The notes under the pieces are model-generated. The model was not told the DNA's origin, did not search any database, and saw only the letters and a program-made list of their open reading frames with translations. DNA of 64,000 nucleotides from Lasioglossum baleicum (Eukaryota; Arthropoda; Insecta; Hymenoptera; Halictidae), in contig NC_134933.1 of assembly GCF_051020765.1 (NCBI RefSeq), forward strand, positions 7,537,461 to 7,601,460, in the 5' to 3' direction. Made by a program: the position numbers and the translations under genes. Positions 1 through 12,666 of the stretch are shown here, in pieces. Position 1 is the first letter of the stretch; each line of letters begins with the position of its first letter.

Positions 1-1876
1 TATTTTCACGTTCCTCCGCGAACTCTACGCTTGCTCATTAAACGAAGACAAACCTTTGCTCAACGTTCGAGTTTAAGATCGTTCTTGAACGAGGGTCGCG
101 GCGCCGCGAGACCTTCAGCACACTATAGAGTTACACTCGAGGCCGAGAAATGAGAAACGAAAGCCACTTTTGCTATCACTTTACCCAAGATACCTACCTT
201 AAACCATCCCTACACAGTTCCAGCACCGTTTCCATAATTGCTGGCCGAGTCTTTTGTTGTATTGCCAGGCCACTATCGGGCAAATACCCGATATTAGAGA
301 TACCGTAAAGAAAAGGTATATGACACAAGGAGTGGAGGCCGCCATGTTTTCGAGAGTCTAGACAAAGAGCACTTTCAGCCGACAACAATTTAAATTAGGA
401 ACTCCGGCGCAAGAAGCACGCCTATTGTTGCACTAAATTGCTGCTACTAAACTCCCGCACTTCTGGCGCCCTCGTTTTTACATCTGATAACGCGTCCGAA
501 ACGTCCAGGCAAGGCGCAACACCTGATGTGATTCCCTTAAAATACCGAAATTACTTTCTTGCCAACCCAATAAATTAGAATTGAAAGCTAAAATTCAGAT
601 ACTCATTCATAGATTTATTCAATAACATATAATATTTTCCATTCTGTTCTATTAGTTTTTGCCACTTTCGAGGTAACTTCTCACGTTATCGAATAAACAT
701 ATGAATAAATATTTTCTTTCCAACCCAATACTATCTATACAAAATAGAAATAAATAATGGCTAACAACCGTACACGATTTTAAATAAACAGATGAAAGGG
801 AGAAGAGAAATTTCGTTTAGATTCCCATTAAAATTGGCAGGAGTGAGCAAAGGATTAAAATGGATCGGTTACGTACACCGGGGAACGATGAAAGACCCGT
901 TAGACGTTTAAGTAATTTTTCATGTGTAAAATTGAGTTTTTTTCGTAACAGTACGCTGCAATCCAGTAAAATATAAAGCTACAACAGTAATCCTTACGGT
1001 ATTACTTTGAAATTTCATTAAAACATTTCTGTAAATGATGAAGGTACAACGATTTGTATGTGACAGGCTTTTAAAAGCATCTCTGTCAATTTTTATCTGT
1101 ACAGAAACAAACAAAACTTTTTGATAAAGCGAACGAGTGCAACTAATACCTGTGACAGTCGGCTTTGAAATTTCCAGTTTTTTCCCAGAAATATAAAAAT
1201 GATTCGTTTGTTTTTATATTGTTAAACAGAAACATGCCTGACATGAATATCACTCACAAGTGTTCGATGATTATATCCATTATATTTTATTAGTCCACGA
1301 AATACTTTTGACATTTCCCATTAAGAGTCGGCTATTAGTGTTCAAATGCTTGTTGGATCGGCTGTATGTAGTTGGGTAATAAGGACTGGGATATCAGAAA
1401 ATCCGAGGAGCAATAAAAGTCCTAGTTCGGGTAATCCATTTCTGTTAAGACTGGTTCTAGGTCCTAGAGCGAATTGCGGCCAGAAGGATCAAGTCTTCGA
1501 TCCTTAAGACCTTGTTTTTGCGAGGATCGGCTAATCCGAGTAATCGTATTTTAGCGCGCGCTATACGCCAAACGTTCTTGATCCCATTACTAATTATTAC
1601 ACACGCGAACCGTGATATGATATATAACGGGTTGCGCGTTATCAGGGGAGAACGAAATCATTAAGTTTTATGATGAACCCGCGGGATTTTGGAAGACTCG
1701 GGCTGAAGTGGTTACCGTCGAAGTCGTCGGGAGTTTAATCACCTAATTAGGTCATCGTCGCTCCACTCCACGTCACATTAATGAAAGAATGAGACTGCAT
1801 AACCGCGCTAATTGTAATGTATGACCAGATATATTCTCAAAGATATGATGAACTCTAGCAAGCTTCGCAATATATT
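1..1876. other. No gene seen
   Basis: Mixed-composition non-coding DNA with only short open frames on both strands and no recognised domain, RNA gene or clear repeat. Confidence 0.6.
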
Positions 1877-2035
1877 CCGAATCTAAATAGCGGATTATTA
1901 AAGTGCTCCGATAATAAGCTACGAATGCGTTTAAATTGCGACATGCCGGCTGAAATACGAGACAGAGAGTCATTCGCACGGTATTTCAAGCGTTACTCCG
2001 CAGTCATAAAGAACGTGGAAGTCGAAACAATTATG
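1877..2035 (+). repeat. Direct duplication, copy 1
   Basis: About 160 bp that is nearly the same as 2684-2844, for example ataagctacgaatgcgttta and aagaacgtggaagtcgaaac. The copies flank the partial element at 2104. Confidence 0.75.
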
Positions 2036-2103
2036 CTATTGTAAAACAGGAATTTTTACCTATATTCATGTTCAACCCTCAGACAACGGACGATTTTTAT
2101 AGC

Positions 2104-2345
2104 TACAGTAAGGAGCATAACTGATTCCACACACTTTAAATTAGGATAACTTTGATATGAATGGACCAAACGACAATTCAATTTCTCTGTAAGGCTAGAA
2201 GAATTAGTTTAGTAAACGATGTGTAAAAAATATGTTGAAAAAATGCATTTGGTCGGAATTGTGAAAATGCCACTTTTAGTATTTTTTCAACAATTCCGAT
2301 AAATTGAAATTTCTGAAAAAATTTCTTTTCACATCCAGTAGTAAA
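2104..2345. mobile_element. Partial copy of the CAGTAAGGAGCAT element
   Basis: TA-CAGTAAGGAGCATAACTG at the left is followed by the same subterminal sequence seen at 33108-34016 (gaatggaccaaacgacaatt, gctagaagaattagtttagt). The matching inverted right end is not present. Confidence 0.65.
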
Positions 2346-2683
2346 CTAATTGCTCTAGCTTCCCAAAAAAGTTCAAATCGTATATTAATGTTAAAATAGT
2401 AAACGTCTTTTGTAGAGCGTCCTTAAACTTTTGTTCACTACTATATATAATTCGATAGAATTTCGTACAATTTTTATTTGTTTTAGATCTACAGAGGCTG
2501 TTCCCATTAAAAATAAGATTTTATTTAATACCACTTTCTCTTCAAATTTGTCTACAAAAATTGGAAAATGCACAAGCATCCGCAGTCGGACCTGTTTCAG
2601 TCGATGCTGCGTCATTAAGTGATTATTAGCATAAATTTTGGTGAGGGCACATCAGCTCCAACGGAATAGCAACATGTCTAAAT

Positions 2684-2844
2684 CCGAATCTAAATAGAGG
2701 ATTATTAAAATGCTCCAGTAATAAGCTACGAATGCGTTTAAATTGCAACATGCCGACTGATATAAGGGACAGAGAGACATTCGCACACAGTATTTCAAGC
2801 GTTACTCCGCAGTGGTAAAGAACGTGGAAGTCGAAACAATTATG
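2684..2844 (+). repeat. Direct duplication, copy 2
   Basis: Second copy of the 1877-2035 sequence, with scattered substitutions and small indels, about 650 bp downstream of it. Confidence 0.75.
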
Positions 2845-2984
2845 TTAGCTGTAGCATCGAGCATGTTCAAATGTATCCCATTGCAAGTTATGTACGCAGA
2901 ACTTCAAAATTCAAAATAACGCTGGTGTGAAGGCAATCACAGAGTTGTGTAATGGACAGTAATTCTATGCTCGCCATGTTGTAC

Positions 2985-3165
2985 AATTTCCATATCACCA
3001 ATAACTTCGGCTAGGTTAATATTAAATTATACCTGTTATTAATAAATTAATATCACCATATATTGGTAATTCTGTACTCTGATTGCACAAACACCATATC
3101 ACCAGTAACTTCGTTTAGGTTATTATTCAATGATTCGTATTATCAATAAAGTATCTATACTACAT
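2985..3165 (+). repeat. Imperfect local duplication
   Basis: Two segments, each with a catatcacca(a/g)taacttcg start followed by taggtta and att-rich sequence, lie about 100 bp apart. AT-rich and non-coding. Confidence 0.5.
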
Positions 3166-3566
3166 ATTCAGGAGTAACATTGCTTTTTTATTTTAAATAA
3201 ATTTTTCTCCTATTCCGGTTTTCCCGCAATAGTGTACCGAAATAAAAACGTATACAGGAAAGCTCGCATAGTTATTATAAATGAATAAACTTTCGACACA
3301 GCGAACTAATTTGTACTCGTGATACAAAGTTCGTGTGTATAGAAACTTTCGCAAATGACTGTGCACAGTGCCGACTAGAATACTGTACTAGGATATTGGC
3401 AATCTGGCGTAGATTGCCACAAACAGTTCCAGCATTGAAACGACATGTAGGGCACGGTGGTTTATTTTTTTATTGCGAGTTTCGCATCGACAAAATACTG
3501 TGGTTAATTTTCGTAGCATAACATGTATAAATTAAAAACTGGGTACTTACAAACAAAGCTTCGTAA

Positions 3567-3855
3567 TACAGGGTGGGCCGGAAATCGTAGTACGACCGGG
3601 CAGGGGGTGATTCTACATGCAAAAATAAGTCGAAAAAAAGGAATAACATTTTTTCGTTTGGCAGCTCGTTTTCGAGGAAGTCGAATTTGAAAATGCAGCG
3701 AATACACGTGCTATTGCTAGGAATCGTCTGACGTGTCTGACCATGATCAACCAATTCTACTTTGAACCTGGCCGGACTTTAAACTCGATTTTCTCGAAAA
3801 CGAGCTGCCAAACGAAAAAATGATATTCCTTTTTCTCGGCTTATTTTTGCATGTA
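3567..3855. mobile_element. Foldback MITE with CAGGGTG end, right end missing
   Basis: Starts TA-CAGGGTGGGCCGG. Inside are long inverted arms (ttcgtttggcagctcgtttt at 3653 against gagctgccaaacgaaaaaat at 3801). The terminal right arm present in the relative at 32760 is absent. Confidence 0.7.
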
Positions 3856-3906
3856 GATTTTATTAGTATTATTATTAGTATAACATTAAATATTTAAAGA
3901 GGTGAT

Positions 3907-4970
3907 CCTTGAGGTCATTTGAAGTCACTTTTTCGTTTGCGGAAACTCCGCGGCTTTGTTCAAGAGATATTAACGAAAAACGCGGACCAATCAGGGCGCG
4001 GCTACTATGGACGGATTCCGGTTCGGCCAACGGCAACGCCACACTCAGCTGTAGCCGCTCTCTGATTGGTCCCTGTTTTTTATTAATAACTCCTTAAGGG
4101 GGAACTATACCCTCGGAATGTAACTAGAAAGGAACTAGAATCTTACTAGAAAAATGGGTCGAAACATGAGTTTGCGCGCCTCGACTTTTTGTCCTTATTG
4201 AGCTTATTTTGGGCTGGGTGAGGACTCATTCTGTAGAGGAAGGTTAAATACAGGTCGTTCTTCTCATGATTTAACGAGATTATGTTTATATCTAATAATA
4301 TGAGTGCCCAAAGTAGAGACAAAATCGAGAAAAATAACCGCAGATTTCAATGTATTTTTCTGTCTCAAAGAGACTTTTTTGAGTGATATGATGAGAAGAG
4401 CGACTCGTGATGAACCTTCCTCTATCAAATGGACCTTTGTACAGCTCAAAATATGCTCGTATAAGGACAAAAAGTCGAGGCGCGTGATTTCATTCACATT
4501 AGCATAGATTTCCCCATGAAGACAGAGGTCCTCTCTGATGCAGAGCCAGTCTAGAGCCAATTTTAGTTCAGTTCGCTTAGACGAGATGGCGCCTTGTCAG
4601 GAGGACTGTCAATCAGTGCTGTGATATTGTGCAACATTTCACTGCTGCACTGCTGTCATCGTGGAATCATAGCAAAACTGACACAGATGAGTTAGATATT
4701 CTCATCGGTGGCACTGATATTAGTGCGAGCTGCCCTGTGTAACGGCATTCGCGACGAGCTGAATAGAATATAGAAATAGGAAGCAATTCCATCTCGTGTT
4801 CATTAGGCAGTTGCGTGTTTATCAATGTTACCAAACTTTTTTTTTGCACAGAGGTTTATAACATTGATAAATAGTTATTTTCTAGTTACAAATCGAGGGT
4901 ATAGTACCCCCTTAACAAAGCCGCAGAGATAATTTTCGTAAAGGAAAAAGTTACTTCAAATCACCTCAGG
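3907..4970. mobile_element. Older foldback repeat hosting the TTAA element
   Basis: The left arm (ccttgaggtcatttgaagtc, later gcggaccaatcagggcgcgg) and right arm (gccgctctctgattggtccc, later acttcaaatcacctcagg) are inverted copies around a short centre near 4020. Removing the 822 bp insertion leaves about 246 bp. A single-arm relative lies at 21999-22110. Confidence 0.75.
4094..4915. mobile_element. TTAA-flanked 822 bp non-autonomous element
   Basis: TTAA stands at both ends (4094-4097 and 4912-4915). Inverted ends read GGGGGAACTATACCCTCG on the left and, from the right, GGGGGTACTATACCCTCG, continuing to GTAACTAG. TTAA target duplication is the hallmark of piggyBac-type elements. No transposase can be read, and the internal open frames (for example 4304-4507) show no family resemblance. 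It interrupts an older foldback repeat. Confidence 0.85.
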
Positions 4971-4989
4971 AATCGGCCCATTCAAGGAA

Positions 4990-5298
4990 GTGCAACATTT
5001 TTGGGACACCTATTGTCCAGCTAGATTGGTGCACTGTAGGACGATTGGAAACCTGCTAAATTATTTCAGAAGTGTGATGTCCACGTATCCCGTTCTGGAT
5101 CCGAATGATCAACAGAAAGAACACGTCACGTTTTATGCGGGCAAACTGAGCGAAAAGGTGTTTGATAGGCGAAAGGTGGATTCGCGTCGGGGCCTAGAAT
5201 TCGATCAATGGAGACTGTACGAAAACGATGTAGGGGGAATAGAAGGGTGGGTCCAAAAAGTGTGCGGCACGTACAATCGTCGAGCGGTGTTGCCGTAA
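4990..5298 (+). other. Unassigned open frame, 102 codons
   Basis: The frame is CpG- and GC-richer than its surroundings and has a soluble-protein-like composition with many Asp, Arg and Lys (for example TFYAGKLSEKVFDRRKVDSR). It follows the right arm of a repeat by about 20 bp. No family is recognised, there is no signal peptide, and no splice signals were clearly seen. It could be a coding exon, a gene relic or chance. Confidence 0.2.
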
Positions 5299-5737
5299 AA
5301 TTTCAATTTTCTCGTATCGCTGTATCCAGGAAATAGACTAGGCGTCGAGGGCGCAACCGCTTAGCCACGGTAGCTGCAACATGCACATTCGACATACGAT
5401 GCAACGGGTTCTCGAGGCAAGGTACAACGATCGATACCGAGGAGGAGTCGTTCAATCTTTCGACCTGCTACCCAGTTGCCGGGGGATTCGAATTTATGTT
5501 CGAGGCCCCGGAGAAGAAGCGTTCAATCGATAACACGCTCGCGAATCATTCTTTAACATCCCACGATCGCGATCTGCCAGAAATCTTGCACGGGAATCCA
5601 CCTTGTGACGAAACACGAGACCGGCGGATTCGCGCGATTCCTTGAATGTTTTAAAACCTGGGGAAAATTGGAATCGTAGTCGTATGAGAACCTTTGTTCA
5701 AACCGAGCGGCTTTTACAATTGCTGCTTCGTCTCTTG

Positions 5738-6048
5738 AGGGTCGTCTAGGTGAATACGGAAAAGTCATTGTAAAAATTATTCAAATTCAAAATACAATGT
5801 TGGATGCATCGTGTGCAAGATGATGACAATTTCTAATTGTTTGAGAATGGAGCTATATTTTTACATTCTTACAAAATCATAACAGGGTCGTCCAGATGAA
5901 TTCGGAAAAGTCGTTGTAAAAATAATTCAAATGCCAGGGAAATGCCAACACATTATGCAAAATAAAATGTTGGATGCATCGTTTTCAAGATAACAATAAT
6001 TTTAATTGTTTGAGAATGGAGCAATATTTTTGCATTCTTGCAAAATCC
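5738..6048 (+). repeat. Two tandem repeat units
   Basis: Unit 1 (5738-5882) and unit 2 (5883-6048) both start agggtcgtc(t/c)ag(g/a)tgaat and share gttggatgcatcgt and aattgtttgagaatggagc. Non-coding. Confidence 0.75.
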
Positions 6049-6762
6049 GCAGTTTAATGATGGCCTCCGGAAGAGAATAAAACGTTGTTCTAGAAACAGT
6101 GATTTTATTTTATATAAACGTTTATATACGAGTAATCGTCGTTCCCCTGGTTTCGGAAATAATTACTCGGCACAGTATCGTTTCCGCTGTTTCATCGATC
6201 CAGATGCTATCGCTGGACCGCTACTTCCGTCCTTTAACTATATCGAAACGATAACTGTTCGGAACGCAAACATTTTTCTAGCCGTAACTTCGATGATATC
6301 GGAAATGGAGTTATTAGTTCGCTAGATCAATAGTTCTCCGACTTTCACGGCGACCGGCGACCGTCCTTCGGCGTTTGGCTAATTCTGTGACTTCTCCCAA
6401 CGCTATAGTTGACGCACTACGTCATGCGACGACCAGTTCCGGTCGTTAACCGTATCGTAGCTATGATTAATCAGCATATTATAGTTTCATTTTTATGGTT
6501 ATTTTTATGTCTGCGTTTGTGAGAATTAATTTGTTGCAACTGCCTCGTTGTAGCTGTAATAAATTACCCGCTCGTTAGTACACGTGTGCATCATGAAAAT
6601 GAAATACTCATGAGGCTCAGAAAGATTACTTTAAAATAATATTAGAAGTAGATCGATATTATTCGTCGCGAGGGAACAGATAAATGTATCTGAAATCCAG
6701 AGCCGTAACGCATTAAGTACATTGTTCCCAAAAAATGATGTTCAACATATTATTTAATTTTG

Positions 6763-7195
6763 AAGTGAAACTTCTTTGCTGAGGGGGCTACAATTTTCTA
6801 GCGTTACAGAAGTGACGCGGTCGAGCGTTACGGAAGTGACGAAATTTCGCGAATAACCTCGAATAGTTTGACAAGTAACATTTTCATAATTAATTTACTA
6901 ACTTTAAAGACTTCATTGGTGAACTTTTAAGATTGTAGAATGTAAAATGAAGCCTTGGCTACATTTCCCTTTCAGTTTTATGCAGGTTTGATGCTTAAAT
7001 TGTTAGTTATTAACAAATTTTGGAGAAGTGGTATGTTATGTGTGTCTGTCCTTGTCGCACAGTTCGACCCACCTTGTCTTACGCATTATGGGAACTTCCG
7101 AAACAATCAGCCCGCGCAGCAATTGTTAATAACTAATTAACCAGAGTTAATTTGTGAACATTTGCAATTGGATAACATAGAATCAACCTCCAGCT
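6763..7195. mobile_element. Foldback element family C, left portion
   Basis: Starts aagtgaaacttctttgctga followed by gggggctacaattttctagc. It then matches 37431-37800 over some 370 bp with few changes (caggtttgatgcttaaattg, cagttcgacccaccttgtct). The inverted right arm is missing after about 7195. Confidence 0.78.
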
Positions 7196-7311
7196 TCTTT
7201 CACATGCAGTTTCTCATCGGATTCTGTTCCGACTGAAAGATTTATAAACAATTATCCAAACCCTTGTTCTAAACTAACCTGAAAAATTTGGACAGGGGTG
7301 TCAGGTAAGTA

Positions 7312-7722
7312 AAAAAACATACGCGTGGAAAACCACGCGCGGCAGTAGTGAAAGTTCTCGCAGTCTAGTAATGTTTAGAAGTAAATTAAGATTGGAAATT
7401 GTAAATAATCCTAATGAAGCGACAACAAGATCAGGAAGATCATTTAGACAAAATTGAATCAAGAATATTTACATCATATTTTAGCTATCACAAGCCAATT
7501 GTTTCAATGATAGAATCATAGAAAATCATAAAAAAAATAATGAACGATCAAAATTTGCGACGCAAAGAAGGAGAGCGTATGGGAAATGCTATGAACTATG
7601 TCTCTTTCTTTATTCTTCATTAGGATTATTTACTATTTCCAATCTTAATTTACTTCTAAACATTACTAGACTGCAAGAAGTTTCACTTCTGCCGCGCGTG
7701 GTTTTCCACGCGTATGTTTTTT
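7312..7722. mobile_element. 411 bp foldback element with ~130 bp arms
   Basis: aaaaaacatacgcgtggaaa at the left is mirrored by tttccacgcgtatgtttttt at the right. The arms continue inward through gtaatgtttagaagtaaatt and aaataatcctaatgaag. Non-coding centre of about 150 bp. Confidence 0.82.
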
Positions 7723-10245
7723 CTATGTTCTATGTTTGATACAATTAGTAATGTAGAAATAGTATTAAACTCGATTTAGTTTTTATTTCGGAAATCCACA
7801 AGGGCCAGTACAGAATTTCACTTTTATCAGAACCTGCGATATCAAATGATCAGCCAGACATTTCAAATTAATGAATTTCATATCAAAAGTAACTGTTTTG
7901 TTTCATGTATCCTGTTCCTTCATGTATCGAAACAGGGGCTACTAAATCCGAGATATTAATCCCTCCTTTTAAATTGAAGACGGCTAATAGATCTTTCTAA
8001 AAGTAGCATTCGAGACTACAATAATTCGGTGCTCGTCTCGAAACGCGGCAAAGTGAAACGATTACACGGTATCTAATAATTCGCGGGTCCCTGTATCTCG
8101 AGTAACGTAGAAGTATCCTGGCTGTCGGATTATTTTTCGCCGGTTGTACGTAGCTGCCGTGATTATCGGCGATCGAATATCCAAAAACGATAACTGTGAC
8201 ATTGATTACCGATTTGTGTCAGAACCTGTTCCTCGTGAAACGCGATTCGTCGGGTTGGTTGGAAGGGGAGTTGGGTAGAGAGAGAGAGCAGAGCGTGGGG
8301 CAGAGGATCGATCCAGCGGAATCGGGAACGCGGATTGAAGCATCGATTAGGAAATGAATCGTTTCGCGGGAAAGCGGATTCAGAATCACGCGCACCGGTT
8401 GCTTGTTCGCTCGCTCGCTCGATTTCTAATGGCAGTGGCGCGCGCGCGCGGCCCAGGATGTTGGTCAAGATATCGCGTAATCGGGTTCATGTAACAGACC
8501 GTTTCCCAAAGTAGAAGTATCGCCCGAGATTAGCCGATAGGGGGTGGTTCGTGCCACGTTCGCTCAGTCATCCGGCCGATCTCGCCGAGGCATCGGTGAA
8601 AGGAACAAATTGTTCTGTTACTGGCCAGCCCGTGTTCGTTTAATAATCACTATCCCGCGAGCAAGATTAAGCTCGTCCCGATGCGACTTCAATAGAATTC
8701 AATTAAAACATACAAAGCTTCGGTACCCGAGAACTCGGTAGACTCGCGAGCCACCAGCACGCAACTCAAACGGAATTACCGCTCGCAATTATCCGAACGA
8801 TAGAAATTTTATATTTCCCTTCTGCTTTAAAAGAGTTCTGCGCGAATTATTATATTTATTTCGTAATTGGCGCTCGTGGAACTGGAAAATGTAGGCGGTA
8901 GAAGCACGTCCTCGATCTAGCTGTGTTCGCCGAGACACTTGATCTCGTTAAAATATTCCGGACCGGCATTATTCGAAATTATTACATTCCCATTTCCGAA
9001 TAGACTATTGTAATAAGCGGATCGCTGCAACTCTGCTGCATAATTTACAAATTATTATCGTATCCGGGATCCTTCAAACGAAAATGATTTACATTTGTAG
9101 AGCACAAAAATTAGGAAAGGAAATAGTAGTGTACTTTTAAAACAGAAGTGAAAAATGATAATTTCGTTGCTAAACGGCGATGCGATGGCTTCGAGCGTTG
9201 AAGCAATCAAAATGGCCGCCATTGTGCGCGGAGCCGCTGAAGAGGCCCATCAATTTCGAGTCGAAAAATCTGTGGAAGATTATCGAGGCCGACATTCATA
9301 AACGGAACGTTACCAGAATGTAACACAGCATGAACAACATTTTGCATGTCCCAGCCGCTCGGCGTGCAAATTAAGATCGAAATGATCAGGTCGGCTGGAC
9401 GGCCGCCATTAACGGGAGCTCATGCGACGCCGTGCGGTCCGCGTCACGATTACCCACCATGCACGATAATAATCTCCACTTCATCGTACACGTGACTCGT
9501 CATATGTGATCTCGCGGACGTTATTCTCGAGGACGACTGCGGGAACCATTTCGATATCGACCGTAAAAGTCCGACTCGAAAATGCATCGGACCCACCGTC
9601 GGAAAAGTCGACAGCATTTCTTCACCGTGTGGAAAAGGTGCAACACTGTTGCTACTGCTGTATTTCCTCCAAAATAGATACCTACCCTTGCCAGCGATCG
9701 TGAAGCGGTTGCAAACATCGTTGACACCCTTTCCAGGTCTTTTATCGCGTCTTAGTTTCCGTTTTCGAGAAGTCTTTATCGATTTCTATTCACATGATCG
9801 CCGTTTTGTTCGACGGTAGAGGTCGTCGGTCACTGTGATTGATTATACAAGTGTATTTATGCATTAACTGCAAATGCACAAATGGTTATATTTAGCAGTC
9901 TTATTAATCTGTGTAGTCACCACCACTCGTTGTAATTGTGCCTCCATAATTTACAAGTTGGTGGATTCTTCCCGTAAAAACTGCGTAATTCAAGAAAGGT
10001 GTTGAAGTTTATGAATACCGGGCACGAACTTTTGCAATTATCCAATAATTCATTCGTTTTGGAAGGTTTATCAGACTTCTGTATTTGATGAACGATGACC
10101 TTAATCCATCACAAGTTTTAGAGACATTTGCGTATTGAATGAGAAACACATGTTGCCTAGTGAATGTAAAAAATATTCGTACGCCTTTTAAAACAGAATA
10201 ACATTTTTATAATTGTACCACACGACCTGATTTTGTATAATCAAT
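7723..10245. other. No gene seen; partly CpG-rich
   Basis: Positions 8160-9720 are CpG-rich, with a CG run at 8447-8461 and GA-rich sequence at 8278-8292. Open frames up to about 100 codons occur on both strands with no recognisable family. It could include a promoter, but no start site can be fixed. Confidence 0.5.
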
Positions 10246-10442
10246 TAAAACTGTGGATTTTAAGCAGAAACTGATTAAAACTCGTGCGAAACTACGATTT
10301 TTACCATTTTCAACCGCTTGTAGCTCGCGTGTTAATCGATTTCGATGAAATCGAAATTCGAATCTTCGAAATTCCAATCTTTTGCTGTTTGATGTTTTAC
10401 CCAAACAATTTTGTCATAAATGCATAAAGATCCGCAGTCTAT
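10246..10442 (-). mobile_element. TA-MITE family 1, degenerate copy in reverse orientation
   Basis: The right end, gtcataaatgcataaagatccgcagtcta, is clear. The left end (aactgtggattttaagcag) is degraded but lies at the distance expected for a copy of about 197 bp. Confidence 0.6.
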
Positions 10443-11394
10443 TGATTAGATGCCAACATACTTAATATTGTAATATTGACTCGGAGTCACCACTCGAGTT
10501 TCCCATAATGCGCTCTGCTTAGGAAATATTGTAATTCTTCATCAAACATAGCAATCAAGCTATTATATTAGCTTATCACGTGTGGAGTGTTCGACGAAGC
10601 TAAAGAAGTTATAAAAAATGATCATCTAGGTATTCCAACAGTATAACTGCAGAATACAGAGGGAAACTATTTCGCAGAGAATAATACGCGGCAGAGAGAG
10701 CAGTTTATTTTTGTATAATAAACGGATTTTCGAGAGTTTTTCCCGGCCGGTGAAAATATTGCTAAGCTGCGCGTCACGTCGCTTCAATAATCTTATCCTT
10801 ATTCCGTGTGTAGAAACGTTCCGATTTTCCGGTGCGCGGGCCACTGAACGAGGGAGCTGCAGGAATTCAGCCCACTAGCCGTGCGTCTCATTATTTTTAA
10901 TTGAGGCGAAACTAACAGGCGACTACCAGCAACTGACAGTATTCCGAAACAATAACTCGCCGCGAAATGTCGTCGCCACGTTAATTATCTACCGCGACGC
11001 GGCAGAATGTTTTGTGCTCGGGACGGGTGGGGCAAGGTCTGGGCCCGCTAATAATTCCTCGGCGAAACGCATGGGGTTGTTAGCGAATTTATGGGAAAGA
11101 AATCCGGAATACGAACGACGAACGTATTCCGCCAGTATCGATCTTCTATTGGTTTCAAGCACGAGAGGAGCGCGATAATATTCGATACCAGACGATCGAC
11201 GAAATGATGTTCAATTATTACGTGTGCAAATAAAATAATAATATAATATTATTATTTTTCGATGTAGAATAAGAATATAAAATAAAAAGTATGGGTTTCC
11301 ATTCGAAAAAATGAAGTTGCCCTTCATCTGACCCTTAAAGTGCCATTATGGAAAAATGTGCATAGCGCCATTAAATGTGCCCCTTCATATGAAA

Positions 11395-11478
11395 AATATT
11401 TTATATAAAACATTTTTTCATATTCCTGCTGGTTTCCGTAATAATTGACTATCTCAAGATAAACGGACCACCCTGTTC
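11395..11478. mobile_element. Half copy of the GGGTGGTCCATTT MITE
   Basis: Only the right half is present: atttt atataaaacatttttt, then gtttccgtaataattgacta, then agataaacggaccaccctg. The complete element is at 29730. Confidence 0.7.
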
Positions 11479-12492
11479 ATGTACTATTCACTTTACACTT
11501 CAACTGTCGCCGTGTGTTGTATCTCTGGTAGAAAAAAATGTTATACAGATTTAGTTGCAAGTCGATGCTATCATGTAGCAAGTTAATTGTGTACACAGTT
11601 CTCATTACATCATTTTGCTATAAATACGACTGACGCATGACTCTATCAGTGAGATATAAGTTTGACAGTCTGTGCGTCGCGTCGTGCGGAGCTTGAAGTG
11701 TTGGTATTTTATTGCGACTGTAAAGCAACACTCTGTAAGTAAGAATTTAGTGTAACTACACCTTCATTTAAAAGTTTAGCGTTTTAATTACTTACACTAC
11801 TGCGCGAAAGAAAGAAGCACCAGTATAATTACAAGATATAATGATAAACAATATCTTCATGTAGAAATTGTGTTGTACAATGATTGATTCAATTAAACAG
11901 CGGAACTCTTTTTCAAAACTGACTGTGTCCTTATTTGATTTCTTACGCTTTTCTATTAAGTATGGCCGGATGCTTCTCTCTTTCGCACAGCAGTGTACAT
12001 CATTATGTTTGCAATGCTCATCAGGTAGTTCCAGGGTTAGAAAGTGTGGTTTGATCAAAACGGGACCCGATACAAAATTTATATTATGTTATTGGACTTG
12101 ACATTGCAAGAGTTAGCACGACCCTTTTTCTGGGACAGTTAACGTATTAACTGGCTGTTTCAGTGGCATTGCACGTATTCCCGCGACACCTACAAAATTC
12201 ACAGTGGTTTACCACCGTTACGTGCCACGTGAAACGCGGCTGGCTAGAATAACGTAAAATCCTGATATCTTCTGGGTGCGATTCGAAGGGCGAATGCGTG
12301 TATCCGTCGAAATCTTTCGGTCCTAAACTCTTTATCGATGCAGGGGGTCGCGCACCGGAAAGGGTACCAAACCCCGGATACGCGATATCGGTGGAACAGC
12401 GGTTGTATCGTGCGTGACTTCGCATGTTAAGTGGTCTAGCCATGTATAGATATATCTGTATACACATATATGTATATATATTTCTCTTGCAG

Positions 12493-12666
12493 GTCGTTTC
12501 AACTGCACCACGCGTACAACACGGAAACAGTCCGTGAACGCCCACAGATCAAAACAGATTGTTCGCCGAATCCCCGAAAACGAGGATTTGATGAATCAAA
12601 ACCGTTTGTTCTTAAACGATTCGAGAGCTACCGGGCTGCTACACATAAAAGCAACGACCTACGTAA
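12493..12666 (+). other. Candidate orphan exon
   Basis: A strong 3' splice-like signal (atttctcttgcag, ending 12492) is followed by 58 open codons and a gtaatt donor at 12667. The peptide (for example ENEDLMNQNRLFLNDSRA) matches no family I know. No partner exon was identified, so it may be chance. Confidence 0.2.

Noticed and set aside
12147..12545. 132-codon minus-strand frame
   Set aside because: Overlaps an AT dinucleotide tract, has no family resemblance, and the plus strand shows a better exon-like signal at one end.
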